From Cupriavidus malaysiensis (GTDB taxonomy: Bacteria; Pseudomonadota; Gammaproteobacteria; Burkholderiales; Burkholderiaceae), in NCBI RefSeq assembly GCF_001854325.1, contig NZ_CP017754.1, positions 3,782,001 to 3,846,000 on the forward strand: a stretch of DNA of 64,000 bases, read 5' to 3'. The position numbers were made by a program, and so were the translations under genes. The notes beneath the pieces are model-generated. The model did not search any database. It saw nothing but the letters and a program-made list of their open reading frames with translations, and was not told the DNA's origin. How positions within the stretch are numbered: position 1 is the first letter of the stretch; every line of letters begins with the position of its first letter. Positions 39,045 to 48,295 of the stretch are shown here, piece after piece.

Positions 39045-39992
39045 ATGCCCAAGCCCCCGCTCCTTGTCCTGCCGCGCGCCCGCGCGCCACGCCGTCTTGC
39101 CGCCGCGCTGCTGGCGCTGTCCCTGTACCAGGCGGCGCCGGCCGCCCGGGCCGCGCTCAGCGTGGTCGACGACGCCGGCCAGACCGTGACGCTGGCCGCG
39201 CCCGCCAGGCGCGTGGTATCGCTGGCGCCGCACGTCACCGAGCTGCTGTACGCGGCCGGCGGCGGCGAGCGCATTGTCGGCACGGTCAGCTACAGCGACT
39301 ACCCGCCGACCGCGCGGGACATCCCGCGCGTGGGCGACAACAAGGCGCTCGACCTGGAGCGCATCGCCGCGCTCAAGCCCGACCTGATCGTGGTCTGGCG
39401 CCACGGCAATGCCCAGCAGCAGATCGACCGGCTGCGCGCGCTCGGCCTGCCGCTGTTCTTCAGCGAGCCGCGCCGCCTCGACACCATCGCCGAGGACATC
39501 GAGAAACTCGGCACCCTGCTCGGTACCGCGCCGGTGGCGGCGCGCGCCGCCACCGACTTCCGCGGACGCATCGAGAGCCTGCGCAAGACCTATGCGGCCC
39601 GGCCGCCGGTGACGGTGTTCTACCAGGTATGGCAGCGCCCTCTGATGACGCTCAACGGCCGCCACCTGGTCAGCGACATGCTGGCCCTGTGCGGCGGCCG
39701 CAATCTCTTCGCCGACGCCACGCCGCTGGTGCCGACGGTGACCGAGGAGGCCGTGGTAGCCGGCAATCCCGAGGCCATGGTCACGGCCGGCATGGGCGCA
39801 ACCCGTGCCGACCGGCCGCTGGCCGACTTCTCGATGTGGGAGCGCTGGAAGCAGGTGACGGCGGTCGCGCGCGGCAACCTCTTCGTGATCGACGGCGACC
39901 TGATCAACCGCGCCGGCCCGCGCGTGGCGCAGGGGGCGGAAATCCTCTGCAAGGACCTGGAGCAGGCGCGCGCCCGGCGGCCCGCGCGCTGA
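39045..39992 (+). CDS. btuF: Periplasmic cobalamin-binding protein (BtuF-like)
   Basis: Solute-binding protein for corrinoid uptake by the BtuCD ABC transporter. The 315-residue precursor has an Arg-rich signal peptide cleaved near residue 36 (PAARA). The mature part has the Fe/B12-type fold: RRVVSLAPHVTELLYAAGGG, GTVSYSDYPPTARDIPRVGD and ALKPDLIVVW. Although read from the opposite strand, its partners btuC and btuD are 3-5 kb away in the facing operon. Last gene of the plus-strand operon; cobC converges on it with about 30 bases between stops. Confidence 0.9.
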   Translation: MPKPPLLVLPRARAPRRLAAALLALSLYQAAPAARAALSVVDDAGQTVTLAAPARRVVSLAPHVTELLYAAGGGERIVGTVSYSDYPPTARDIPRVGDNKALDLERIAALKPDLIVVWRHGNAQQQIDRLRALGLPLFFSEPRRLDTIAEDIEKLGTLLGTAPVAARAATDFRGRIESLRKTYAARPPVTVFYQVWQRPLMTLNGRHLVSDMLALCGGRNLFADATPLVPTVTEEAVVAGNPEAMVTAGMGATRADRPLADFSMWERWKQVTAVARGNLFVIDGDLINRAGPRVAQGAEILCKDLEQARARRPAR

Positions 39993-40023
39993 GCGCGCTC
40001 AACTCTCCGAGCGCGCCCGGGCT

Positions 40024-40641
40024 TCAGCCGGCGGGCAGGCGGTTCCACCACCCGAGCACCGGCGCGCCGGCGCCGAGCCGGAAGCCGGCGCTGGCGCCGA
40101 AGCCGATCGGCCAGCCCAGCGTGCGCGCCAGCGGCAGGCCGAGCCAGTGGGCCGCCAGCATGCGCATGGGCCCGGCGTGGCAGACCACCCAGATGCAGCC
40201 CTGCCCTGCACCGTCCGCCGCCAGCGCGTCGGCCCAGCCGGCCACGCGCGCCAGCGCGTTCCCGGCGCTTTCGCCGCCGTGCGGCCGCGCGCCGAGCAGG
40301 TCGGCCGCCCACGCATCGAGCTGCGCGCGGGCAATGCCATCCCAGGGGCGGCCCTCCCAGGCACCGAAATCCATCTCGCGCAAGGCGGGCTCCAGCTCGA
40401 CGGCAGGCAGCGCCGTGGCCTCGGGCCACCCCGCCGGCCACGCTTCGCGCAGCAGGGCCGCGGTCTGCGCGGCGCGCGCCAGCGGGCTGGCGATGATGCG
40501 CACGGGCGCCCGCCCGCCCAGCGCCGCCGCCATGCCGGCGGGGGCCGGCGTGGTCGGCTGCGCCAGTTCGAGGTCGAGGCTGCCATAGCAGATGCCTTCG
40601 GCCACGGCGGGACGCGCGTGGCGGATCAGGACCACGTCCAT
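40024..40641 (-). CDS. cobC: Alpha-ribazole phosphatase-like histidine phosphatase
   Basis: A 205-residue histidine phosphatase superfamily member starting MDVVLIRHARPAVAEGICYG. The RHARP motif carries the catalytic histidine, EMDFGAWEGRPW the acid residue, and VVCHAGPMRML the second histidine. It is taken to remove phosphate from alpha-ribazole phosphate or adenosylcobalamin phosphate, ending loop assembly. It overlaps cobS by 16 bases and is the last gene of the btuB operon. Substrate is inferred from context, as the superfamily is broad. Confidence 0.88.
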   Translation of the reverse strand: MDVVLIRHARPAVAEGICYGSLDLELAQPTTPAPAGMAAALGGRAPVRIIASPLARAAQTAALLREAWPAGWPEATALPAVELEPALREMDFGAWEGRPWDGIARAQLDAWAADLLGARPHGGESAGNALARVAGWADALAADGAGQGCIWVVCHAGPMRMLAAHWLGLPLARTLGWPIGFGASAGFRLGAGAPVLGWWNRLPAG

Positions 40642-41402
40642 GCAGCCGCCAGCAGGTAGATCAGTAGTTCGGCGAGTTGCTGGGCCATGCCCAGGCAATC
40701 GCCGGTATAGCCGCCGATGCGACGTACGAAATAGCGCCCCAGGCTCCAGCGCAGCGCCAGCAAGGCCAGCAGCGCGGCCGCGGCGAAGGCCGGCGCCAGG
40801 GCCAGCAGCGGCAGCACCCCGCAGGCCAGCGCGAAGGCCAGACCGAAGCCGGCCAGCCGCTGCGCCACCGGCTTGGCCTTGCCTTCGGCGCGCACATAGT
40901 CGAGCGTGGCCAGGTAGCTGGCGGCGAGCGCGCGGCTGGCGCCATGCGCAGCCACCAGCACGGCGAGCAGCACCGGCGTGCCGCCGCGCGCGTGGACCGC
41001 CAGCAGCAACTGCCACTTGAGCAGCAGCGCGAGCACCAGCGCGATCGCGCCGAAGGCACCGATGCGCGAATCGTGCATGATGCGCAGCACGTCTTCGCGC
41101 GCGAAGGCTCCGCCGAAGGCATCGACGCAATCGGCCAGGCCGTCCTCGTGGAAGGCGCCGGTCAGCAGCAACGTCAGCGCCATGCCGAGCAGCACGGCCA
41201 CCGCGGGCGGCCACCACTGCAGGGCTCCCCAGGTCGTGAGCGCGCCCAGCGCGCCGACCAGCAGGCCGACCAGCGGAAAGTAGCGCGCAGCCGCGTTCAG
41301 GTAGTGCGGCGCGAAACCGACCCAGCGCGCCAGCGGCGCCGGCAGCGGCAAGCGCGTGAAGTAGCCCAGCGCGGTGAGGAAATAGCGCAGTTCATCAGCC
41401 AT
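40626..41402 (-). CDS. cobS: Adenosylcobinamide-GDP ribazoletransferase (cobalamin synthase)
   Basis: Membrane enzyme of 258 residues that couples adenosylcobinamide-GDP to alpha-ribazole (phosphate). The N-terminus ELRYFLTALGYFTRLPLP is typical. GAFHEDGLADCVDAFGG near residues 89-105 is the Asp-rich metal-binding signature. RRIGGYTGDCLGMAQQLAE follows near the C-terminus, and about seven membrane helices are predicted. I prefer the ATG at 41402 over one seven codons upstream. It lies about 80 bases downstream of cobT. Confidence 0.94.
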   Translation of the reverse strand: MADELRYFLTALGYFTRLPLPAPLARWVGFAPHYLNAAARYFPLVGLLVGALGALTTWGALQWWPPAVAVLLGMALTLLLTGAFHEDGLADCVDAFGGAFAREDVLRIMHDSRIGAFGAIALVLALLLKWQLLLAVHARGGTPVLLAVLVAAHGASRALAASYLATLDYVRAEGKAKPVAQRLAGFGLAFALACGVLPLLALAPAFAAAALLALLALRWSLGRYFVRRIGGYTGDCLGMAQQLAELLIYLLAAAWTWS

Positions 41403-41480
41403 CGGCACCTGCCTTCCCGGCATGCCCGGGCACCGTCGCCGGGCCGCACGGCGGCTGCAGCGCGACGGTCCCCGCGGCGC

Positions 41481-42518
41481 TCATCCCGCGGTGCTCACGC
41501 CGGCGCTGCCGAAGGTGGCCATCTCGCGCAGGAAGGCCGTGGCCGAGACCAGCAGCGGCCACGCCAGCGCAGCGCCGGTGCCCTCGCCCAGGCGCAGGTC
41601 GAGCGCCAGCAGCGGCTGGGCACCGAAGTGCGCCAGCAGCGCGCGATGGCCCTGCTCATGCGAGCAATGCGAGAACACGCAATAGTCCAGCACCGCGGGC
41701 TCGAGGCGCTGCGCCACCAGCAGCGCGGCCGAAGCGATGAAGCCGTCGACCACGATCACCATGCGGCTGGCGGCGGCGGCCAGGAAGGCGCCGGTCATCA
41801 TGGCGATCTCGAAGCCGCCGAAGGCCGCCAGCGCATCGAGCGGCTCGACCGCGTCGGCATGCCGCGCCAGCGCGCCGGCCAGCACTTCGCGCTTGTGCGC
41901 CAGCCCGGCGTCGTCCAGGCCGGTGCCGCGCCCGATGCACTGCTCGATCGGCGTCCCCGTCAGCCGGCTCATCAGGCAGGCGGCGGAGGAGGTATTGCCG
42001 ATGCCCATCTCACCGAAGGCGATGGCGTTGCTGCCCAGGCGTGCGTGGCTCAGCACGCGTGCCATGCCGGTGGTCAAGGCCAGCTCCAGCTGGCCCGGGT
42101 CCATGGCGCGCACCTCGGCGAAATTGCGCGTGCCGTTGGCGATGCGCGCATTGACCAGGCCCGGCGCCGGCGGCAGCGGCGCGCGCACGCCGGCATCGAC
42201 CACCTCCAGCGCGATGCCGTGCTGGCGCGTGAAGACGTTGATGGCCGCGCCGCCGGCGACGAAGTTGCGCACCATCTGCGCCGTGACCTCGGGCGGATAG
42301 GCGCTGACGCCGGCGGCGGCGATGCCGTGGTCGGCAGCGAACACGAGCAATGCCGGACGCTTGAGCTCGGGCTTGGCGCCGCCCAGGATCATGCCGAGGC
42401 GCAGCGCCAGCGTCTCGAGCTGTCCGAGGGCGCCGAGCGGCTTGGTCTTGTCGTCGATGGCGGCCTGCAGCACGGGGCGCAGCGAGGCGTCGAGCGGGGC
42501 GATGTGGGGAAGCTGCAT
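41481..42518 (-). CDS. cobT: Nicotinate-nucleotide-dimethylbenzimidazole phosphoribosyltransferase
   Basis: Makes alpha-ribazole phosphate, the lower ligand nucleotide of cobalamin. The 345 residues include KTKPLGALGQLE, VFAADHGIAAAGVSAYPPEV, FGEMGIGNTSSAACL and the C-terminal catalytic Glu region LRLGEGTGAALAWPLL. Length and motifs are standard. It lies between cobO and cobS with about 50 and 80 bases around it, all on one strand. Confidence 0.95.
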   Translation of the reverse strand: MQLPHIAPLDASLRPVLQAAIDDKTKPLGALGQLETLALRLGMILGGAKPELKRPALLVFAADHGIAAAGVSAYPPEVTAQMVRNFVAGGAAINVFTRQHGIALEVVDAGVRAPLPPAPGLVNARIANGTRNFAEVRAMDPGQLELALTTGMARVLSHARLGSNAIAFGEMGIGNTSSAACLMSRLTGTPIEQCIGRGTGLDDAGLAHKREVLAGALARHADAVEPLDALAAFGGFEIAMMTGAFLAAAASRMVIVVDGFIASAALLVAQRLEPAVLDYCVFSHCSHEQGHRALLAHFGAQPLLALDLRLGEGTGAALAWPLLVSATAFLREMATFGSAGVSTAG

Positions 42519-42568
42519 GGGTAAGGCTCTTGCTATGGCTCTTGCGGAAAAGGTTGCCGGCGCCCGGG

Positions 42569-43225
42569 CTACATCTCGATGCCCTTCTGCGCCTTGATGC
42601 CTTGCTGGAAGGCGTGCTTGACCGGCGCCATCTCGGTCACCGTGTCGGCCGCCTCGATCAGCGCCGGCGGCGCACCGCGCCCGGTGATGACGACGTGCTG
42701 CATGGGCGGGCGCGCACGCAGGTCGGCGATCACGCGGTCCACGTCAAGATAGTGCAGCTTGAGGGCGATGTTCAACTCGTCGAGCAGGACCAGGCTGATG
42801 GCGGGGTCGCGCAGCATGCCGCGCGCGATCTCCCAGGCGGCCTCGGCCTTGGCCACGTCGCGCGCTCGGTCCTGCGTCTCCCAGGTATAGCCCTCGCCCA
42901 TCACGTGGAAGGCGCAGACATCCGGGAAGCGGCGCAGGAACATCTCCTCGCCGCTGGGAAAAGCGCCCTTGATGAACTGCACCACGCCGGCGCGCATGCC
43001 ATGGCCCAGCGCCCGCACCACCATGCCGAAGCCCGAGCTGGACTTGCCCTTGCCATTGCCGGTGGTGATGACGATGACCCCGCGTTCGGCCTGGGCGGCG
43101 GCGATCTTGGCATCCACCACCTCCTTCTTGCGCACCATGCGTGCCTTGTGGCGCGCATCGCGGCCCGCGTCGTCGGGGGTGTCGGGGGTGCCTGGCGTGT
43201 TCTCTTCGTGTTCTGCTTGCGTCAT
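42569..43225 (-). CDS. cobO: Cob(I)alamin adenosyltransferase, CobA/CobO/BtuR type
   Basis: Transfers the adenosyl group of ATP to reduced corrinoid. The 218-residue protein has a P-loop in TTGNGKGKSSSGFGM (about residues 54-68), QFIKGAFPSGEE, LVLLDELNIALK (Walker B) and VVITGRGAPPALIEAADTVT. The first 40 residues are acidic and low in conservation, as usual in this family. It follows the ABC ATPase gene btuD by about 25 bases. Confidence 0.95.
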   Translation of the reverse strand: MTQAEHEENTPGTPDTPDDAGRDARHKARMVRKKEVVDAKIAAAQAERGVIVITTGNGKGKSSSGFGMVVRALGHGMRAGVVQFIKGAFPSGEEMFLRRFPDVCAFHVMGEGYTWETQDRARDVAKAEAAWEIARGMLRDPAISLVLLDELNIALKLHYLDVDRVIADLRARPPMQHVVITGRGAPPALIEAADTVTEMAPVKHAFQQGIKAQKGIEM

Positions 43226-43250
43226 ATCGGTTCTGCGGAATCCAGGTAGT

Positions 43251-44123
43251 CTAGCGGGTGCCGTGGCCGTCCGGCGCGGCGTCGGGGTGGCCGTCGGCAA
43301 CCAGCGCGGTGCGGTATCCATCGCTCACCGCGACGATCGGCGTGCGCAGTGCGGTGGAACAATGTCCGGGCGTCAGCACTTCGGCCGCCGGGCCGTGCAG
43401 CGCGCGGCCATCCTCGGCCATCAGCAGCGCGTGGCTGGCATAGCGCCGTGCCAGGTTGAGGTCATGCAGGATCACCAAGACGGCGTGGCTGCCGGCGCGC
43501 GCCAGCGCGGCCAGCGTGTCGAGCACGAGGATCTGGTGGCGCAGGTCGAGATGGGACACCGGCTCATCGAGCAGCAGCAGCGGCGCCTGCTGCGCCAGCA
43601 CCGCGGCCAGCGCCACGCGCTGGCGCTCGCCGCCCGACAGGGTCAGCACGTCGCGCGCGGCCAGGCCGGACAGGTCGAGCGCGGCGAGCGCCGCCTCGAC
43701 CACCAGCTCGTCTTCGCGCCGGGCGAAGCCCCAGCCGGCCAGGTGCGGGTAGCGGCCCACCCGCACGGCGTCGCGCACGCGCATCGAAAATGTGTCATGC
43801 ACGGTCTGCGGCAGGTAGGCGCGCTGCCTGGCCAGCACGGCCGGCGACACCTCGCCCAGTGCCTGGCCGTCGATCGCCACCGCGCCGCCGTCGGGCCGGC
43901 GCAGGCCGGCCAGCACGGCCATCAGGGTGGACTTGCCGACGCCGTTGGGCCCAACCAGGCACCACAGCTCGCCCGGCCGGATCTCCAGGTCGAGCGCCGG
44001 CAGCAGCTCGCGCGCCCCGGCCCGCAGGGACAGGCCGCGCGCCGTCAGCACCGGGCAGGCAGCCAGCGGCTGCCGCCAGGGCGTGTCGGCGGCCCCGGCC
44101 GGGGCATGGCTCGGGTGCGTCAT
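43251..44123 (-). CDS. btuD: Cobalamin ABC transporter ATP-binding protein
   Basis: ATPase of the corrinoid importer, 290 residues. Walker A is GPNGVGKSTL (about 58-67), the Q-loop AYLPQTVHDTF, the signature LSGGERQRVALA, Walker B LLLLDEP and the H-loop ILHDLNLA, all intact. An extra N-terminal 25 residues precede the domain. Its ATG overlaps the btuC stop (ATGA at 44120-44123). FepC/FhuC relatives look alike; the operon context sets the substrate. Confidence 0.92.
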   Translation of the reverse strand: MTHPSHAPAGAADTPWRQPLAACPVLTARGLSLRAGARELLPALDLEIRPGELWCLVGPNGVGKSTLMAVLAGLRRPDGGAVAIDGQALGEVSPAVLARQRAYLPQTVHDTFSMRVRDAVRVGRYPHLAGWGFARREDELVVEAALAALDLSGLAARDVLTLSGGERQRVALAAVLAQQAPLLLLDEPVSHLDLRHQILVLDTLAALARAGSHAVLVILHDLNLARRYASHALLMAEDGRALHGPAAEVLTPGHCSTALRTPIVAVSDGYRTALVADGHPDAAPDGHGTR

Positions 44124-45124
44124 CGCGGCCTCCGCAGCAGCAGGAAGAGGAAGGTCGGCACGCCCAGCAAGGCCGTGATCACGCCCACCGGCAGTTGCGC
44201 CGGCGCGATCACCGTGCGCGCGGCCAGGTCGGCCGCCATCAGCAAGGTACCGCCCAGCAGCGCCGAAGCCGGCAACAGCAGGCGCTGGTCGTTGCCCCAG
44301 GCCAGCCGCACCAGGTGCGGCACGACCAGCCCGATGAAGCCGATCGAGCCGGCCGTGGTGATGGCCGCGGCGATCGCCAGCGAGGCCACCAGGAAGGCGC
44401 CCAGGCGCACCAGGCCGACACGCACGCCGAGCGACTGCGCCACGGTCTCGCCGAGCAGCATCACATTGAGCGCGCGCGCCATCGGCATGGCCAGCAGCAG
44501 TCCCGCCGCCAGCGCCAGCAGCGCCGGCCAGAACACCGCCGCGCCGCCCAGGTCGCCGGTCAGCCAGAACAGCATGCCGCGCAAGCGCGATTCCGGCGCC
44601 ACCGACAGGATCAGCGTGATCAGCGCACCCCAGCCGGCGGCCAGGATGACCCCCGTCAGCAACAGCCGCGTACCCGCCTCCTGGTGGCCGCCCTGGACTT
44701 GCGGATGCAGCAGGTCGCGGCGCGCCAGCGCCGCCACCAGCAGCATCGAGCCGAGCGCGCCGGCGGCGGCGCCGGCCTGCACCATCCACCAGGGCAGCAT
44801 CAGCAGCATGGCCAGCAGCGCGCCGGTGGAGGCCCCGCCGGACACGCCCAGCACATAAGGCTCGGCCAGCGGATTGCGCAGCAGCACCTGCATCAGCGCG
44901 CCGGCCAGCGCCAGCAGGCCGCCGCAGGCGAAGGCCGCAGCCGCGCGCGGCAGGCGCAGCTCGCGCACGATGGCACCGGCGGTGCCGGCGCCATCGGCCA
45001 GCGCGTGCCACAGTTCGGCGGGCGCCAGCGAGACGCTGCCGAGCGCCAGCGACAGCGCGAACACGGCCGCGCCGGCCAGCGCCAGCACGCCCCAGATCCG
45101 CAGGGCGCGGCGCAGCTCAGGCAT
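44120..45124 (-). CDS. btuC: Cobalamin ABC transporter permease (FecCD family)
   Basis: Inner-membrane permease of 334 residues with about ten helices. Conserved FecCD features are RLPRAAAAFACGGLLALAGA, NPLAEPYVLGVSGGAS, the ALGVRVGL-type coupling region (QSLGVRVGLVRL) and GSIGFIGLVVPHLVR. It follows btuB by 21 bases and overlaps btuD by 4. Confidence 0.93.
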   Translation of the reverse strand: MPELRRALRIWGVLALAGAAVFALSLALGSVSLAPAELWHALADGAGTAGAIVRELRLPRAAAAFACGGLLALAGALMQVLLRNPLAEPYVLGVSGGASTGALLAMLLMLPWWMVQAGAAAGALGSMLLVAALARRDLLHPQVQGGHQEAGTRLLLTGVILAAGWGALITLILSVAPESRLRGMLFWLTGDLGGAAVFWPALLALAAGLLLAMPMARALNVMLLGETVAQSLGVRVGLVRLGAFLVASLAIAAAITTAGSIGFIGLVVPHLVRLAWGNDQRLLLPASALLGGTLLMAADLAARTVIAPAQLPVGVITALLGVPTFLFLLLRRPR

Positions 45125-45145
45125 GCGCCCCCCGGGCGGCCGCGT

Positions 45146-47047
45146 TCACTGGCGCCAGCCCAGCGTGATAAAGCCGGCCCGGCCCTGCGTGTTGTAGGGA
45201 TAGGCAAGCTGGTAGTTCTTGTCGAACAGGTTTTCCACGCGGGCGGCGACGAACCATTGCTTGTTGATGTTGTAGCGGGCGTTGAGGTTGACGATACCGT
45301 ATCCGCCCAGCGTGCGCGAGCCGGTATCCAGGCGCGCGGACGACAACAGCCATTCCCCACCGAAACGCCAGTTGCCGAAGTTGCGGCCCAGGTCCAACGC
45401 GACGTGGCGGCGCGCGCGGCGCAACAATTGCGCATTTGCCTGCTCGTCGACCGGGTTCTGGAAGGTGACGCTGGCCCCCACGTCGGTGCCCCACAGCGTA
45501 GCGCGCCACGATGCCTCTACACCCTGCACCTTGGCCTTGTTCACGTTCAGCGGCGCAAGCAGGCCGCCGGGCAGCGTGGTGTTGACGATCAGGTTGTCGT
45601 AGCGGGTCTCGAAAGCGGTCACGCGCACAAGCCCTGCGTTCGCCGTGCTGTATTGCAAGCCGGCCTCGGCAGATTTCGCGCGCTCAGGCCGCAGGTTCGG
45701 ATTGCCGAAACCAGGGTAGTACAGTTCATTGAAGGTCGGCGCGCGGAAGGCATTGCTCACGCTGGCAATCAGCTTGAGCGCCTCGGTCAGCTGGAAACCG
45801 TAGCCGACGCGGAAACTCGCCTGATTGCCAAAGTCCGAGTAATGGTCATTGCGTGCGTTGAACTGCAACTGGTGCCTGCCGATGCGCCCGTCATAGCCGC
45901 CGAACACAGAGAACACATTACGCGAAGGACTGAATGAGCTGCCGTAGGCGCTGGCGTCGAGCGCCTGCTGCAGGTAGTCCGTACCGAACATCAAGGTGTG
46001 CGCGGCCGCGAGCGCGTACTCGTTCTGCCAATTGAACTGGCGGTTACGCGTATAGAAGGCGCCGTTTTGAACGCCATTTAGGAAAGTGTCACTACGGTCT
46101 TCGCTCTGCGCCAGCCTGAAATGTGTCGCCCAGTCCGGCGTCAACTTACCGTTGACGAAGGCCTGTGCGGTGTACAACTCGCTGTTGGTGCGGTTGTCGT
46201 CGGTGGGACGCCCGGATGCGCTGTCGAAGGACAGCTTGCTCTTGGAGTAGTAGCCGCTGAGGCCGGCATCCCAGTCAGGCGTGAAGCGATGCTTCACCTG
46301 ACCCGACACGCTCTGGTTCTCATACGGATTGTCGTTTGGATTCGCGCGCGGCGCCTGGCGCGTATTGATGGCCGAGAAGCCATCGGTCTTGAAAGCGGAA
46401 CCGGCCAGGTTGAACGAGGTATCGCCCACCTGCCCTCCGTAGCCCACGGCGCCCTGCCTCGTATTGTTGCTACCGTATTCCACTTGCGCATTGGCCGCCG
46501 GCGCTTGGCCCGCACCGCTCTTCGTGAAGATCTGTACCACGCCGCCAATGGCGTCTGATCCATAGAGCGCTGACACGTTGCCCCGCACAACTTCGATGTG
46601 GTCAATCTGGTCGGGCAGGATGTTGGCGAGTTGAGCAGTACCCGTGCTGGACGAGGACACCCGCACGCCATCGATCAGGATGAGCACCTGGTTGGAATTG
46701 GCACCACGCAGATAGAGCGAGGTGTTGGCCCCCATGCCGCCGTTGGTAGCAAACTCAACGCCGGCCTGACTGCGCAGCAGCGTACGCAGATCCGGCGCCT
46801 GTGAGTTGATGATGTCGTCCCGCGTCACGACTGTGGTATGCGCGAGCGCGTCGGTAATGGGCTGCGCGGTGCGCGTCGAGGTGACAACCACCGGTGCGAG
46901 CTGGGTGGCAGGCTGCTCGCTTGCAGACTGCGCGTAAGCATGCGCAGAAGTCAGGGCGGACGTGGCAAGGGTCGCGAATACGATGGCGAAGGACGATCGC
47001 GCCGGAGGCAGTGCCGGGCGATTCAACCTGTAAAGCGATGAACGCAT
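45146..47047 (-). CDS. btuB: TonB-dependent outer-membrane cobalamin receptor
   Basis: Imports vitamin B12 through the outer membrane with energy from TonB. The 633-residue precursor has a signal peptide cut near residue 40 (AHAYA). Then comes a TonB-box-like APVVVTSTRT (about 51-60), a plug with LRSQAGVEFATNGGMG and LYLRGANSNQVLILIDGVRV, and a 22-strand barrel ending GFITLGWRQ. RPERAKSAEAGLQY is the usual receptor signature. The start at 47047 leaves the long leader that holds the cobalamin riboswitch; the frame is open farther upstream only by chance. First gene of the riboswitch-controlled operon. Confidence 0.93.
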   Translation of the reverse strand: MRSSLYRLNRPALPPARSSFAIVFATLATSALTSAHAYAQSASEQPATQLAPVVVTSTRTAQPITDALAHTTVVTRDDIINSQAPDLRTLLRSQAGVEFATNGGMGANTSLYLRGANSNQVLILIDGVRVSSSSTGTAQLANILPDQIDHIEVVRGNVSALYGSDAIGGVVQIFTKSGAGQAPAANAQVEYGSNNTRQGAVGYGGQVGDTSFNLAGSAFKTDGFSAINTRQAPRANPNDNPYENQSVSGQVKHRFTPDWDAGLSGYYSKSKLSFDSASGRPTDDNRTNSELYTAQAFVNGKLTPDWATHFRLAQSEDRSDTFLNGVQNGAFYTRNRQFNWQNEYALAAAHTLMFGTDYLQQALDASAYGSSFSPSRNVFSVFGGYDGRIGRHQLQFNARNDHYSDFGNQASFRVGYGFQLTEALKLIASVSNAFRAPTFNELYYPGFGNPNLRPERAKSAEAGLQYSTANAGLVRVTAFETRYDNLIVNTTLPGGLLAPLNVNKAKVQGVEASWRATLWGTDVGASVTFQNPVDEQANAQLLRRARRHVALDLGRNFGNWRFGGEWLLSSARLDTGSRTLGGYGIVNLNARYNINKQWFVAARVENLFDKNYQLAYPYNTQGRAGFITLGWRQ

Positions 47048-47132
47048 AACGTAGGGGCAGGAAAGACGGCCGGGCCCGTTCCCCCGCGGGCCGAATGGCG
47101 ATGAAGCGTGCCGCACAAGGGCGGCCGCCCGC

Positions 47133-47355
47133 GTCCAGGCCGGTATCCGGGCTGGCGACCTCAGCACGGCCGCCTTCCCGGGCCCATGTGGACCCAGTGG
47201 CTGGTTGACCGGCCTTGCGAAACCGGGATGCGGATTCGCGTCGCTTACCGTTGCGGGGGCAGCACAGGTTGGCCCGTCCCGACCTGGCGTCGGTGCGGCT
47301 CCCTGTTTCCCGTTGAACTGCCCCCGCGTGGCGACGAGGGGGCGAGCACCTGAAG
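47133..47355 (-). promoter_or_regulatory. Cobalamin riboswitch
   Basis: The minus strand reads the conserved core: GGGAAACAGGGAGCCG, GCTGCCCCCGCAACGGTAAG, and near its 3' side the B12 box GCCAGCCCGGATACCGGCC (around 47138-47156). These are the diagnostic blocks of AdoCbl-class riboswitches in the correct order and spacing. The element ends about 90 bases before the btuB start, leaving room for an expression platform. When cobalamin binds, btuB and the genes after it should be repressed. Confidence 0.92.
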
Positions 47356-47529
47356 CGTGCGCGAGTGTAGGCAGTTTCCCCGCCAGCGTCAATGCGCGCC
47401 GCGGAACCGCCGCCACGGTGGCGGTTGGCCGACGTTGCAAGGGCGATGCCAATACAATGCTGGCAACTTCGCCGCGGTTGCGGGGTCACAACGGCGCCTC
47501 GCGCATCGCTGGCATGGCGGCGCTTGGGC

Positions 47530-47535
47530 TAGAAT
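47530..47535 (+). promoter_or_regulatory. -10 box upstream of the zapB-like gene
   Basis: TAGAAT in gggcTAGAATccgg, the same motif as upstream of metG. It would start a transcript about 30 bases before the ATG at 47571. Confidence 0.5.
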
Positions 47536-47570
47536 CCGGATACTCCGACACCATGCACCCGACAGGCACT

Positions 47571-47885
47571 ATGCTCAACGAACTCGAACAACTCGCCGCC
47601 AAGATCGGCCGCGTGCTGCATCACGCGGACACCCTGGCGGCGGAAAACCAGCGGCTGCGCGAGGAGATCGGACGCCTGCGTGCCGAAGCCGACCAACTGC
47701 GCGGCGAGCGCGAGGCCATGGCGGCCGACCGCGAGCTGCTGAACATCAAGATCGAGGAAGCGCAGTTGCGCATCCAGTCCATCCTCGACAAGCTGCCCAC
47801 GGCAGGCGATGCGCGCCAGCTCGACCTGCTCGGCGAGGGCGAAGCCGCCCAGCCCCGGCAGCAAGCCTCCGGAGAACATGCATGA
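47571..47885 (+). CDS. ZapB-like coiled-coil cell division protein
   Basis: Small protein (104 residues) that is almost wholly coiled coil from MLNELEQLAAKIGRVLHHAD through about residue 70, with regular Leu/Ile heptads, then a Gly/Gln-rich tail. The size, coiled coil and tight coupling to zapA (its stop overlaps the zapA ATG, 47882-47885) point to the ZapB-like partner found upstream of zapA in betaproteobacteria. An earlier ATG (47553) adds six residues and has no binding site; the one used has AGG 6 bases upstream. The name is by context, as coiled coils are poorly diagnostic. Confidence 0.75.
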   Translation: MLNELEQLAAKIGRVLHHADTLAAENQRLREEIGRLRAEADQLRGEREAMAADRELLNIKIEEAQLRIQSILDKLPTAGDARQLDLLGEGEAAQPRQQASGEHA

Positions 47886-48223
47886 GCAACAAGCAAGTCG
47901 AAGTCAATATCGCCGGCCAGGCTTACCGCTTCGCCATCGCGGCAGAAAACGAGGCCGCGCTGCTGGAGGCGGTTTCGCTGGTCGATGGGCGCATGACCCG
48001 CCTCAAGTCCGGCGGCGGCGCCAAGGGTGTGGAGCGTGTGGCAGTGATGGCGGCCATCAGCCTCGCCTCCGACCTGCTGGCGGCGCAGCGCAAGCAGCAG
48101 GAGGAAGGCGCGATCCCGGTGGACGCCGTACGTGCCCGCATCCGCGAACTCAACGAGCGTGCCGACGAGGCACTGCGGCAGTACGCACACGTGGGAACCG
48201 ACGCGCCGGCCGCGCGGAGCTGA
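47882..48223 (+). CDS. zapA: Cell division protein ZapA
   Basis: A 113-residue FtsZ-ring stabiliser. The N-terminal globular head is VEVNIAGQAYRFAIAAENEA, then VSLVDGRMTRLKSGGGAKGV and VERVAVMAAISLASDLL lead into a C-terminal coiled coil. These match ZapA. It is followed by the 6S RNA gene, the conserved arrangement in many proteobacteria. Confidence 0.92.
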   Translation: MSNKQVEVNIAGQAYRFAIAAENEAALLEAVSLVDGRMTRLKSGGGAKGVERVAVMAAISLASDLLAAQRKQQEEGAIPVDAVRARIRELNERADEALRQYAHVGTDAPAARS

Positions 48224-48295
48224 AGCCGGCCGCGGCGGGATGTGGAGCGGATGTCGCGCACCGTGCGCAAAATGTAACGGTCCGGTACGACGGGC

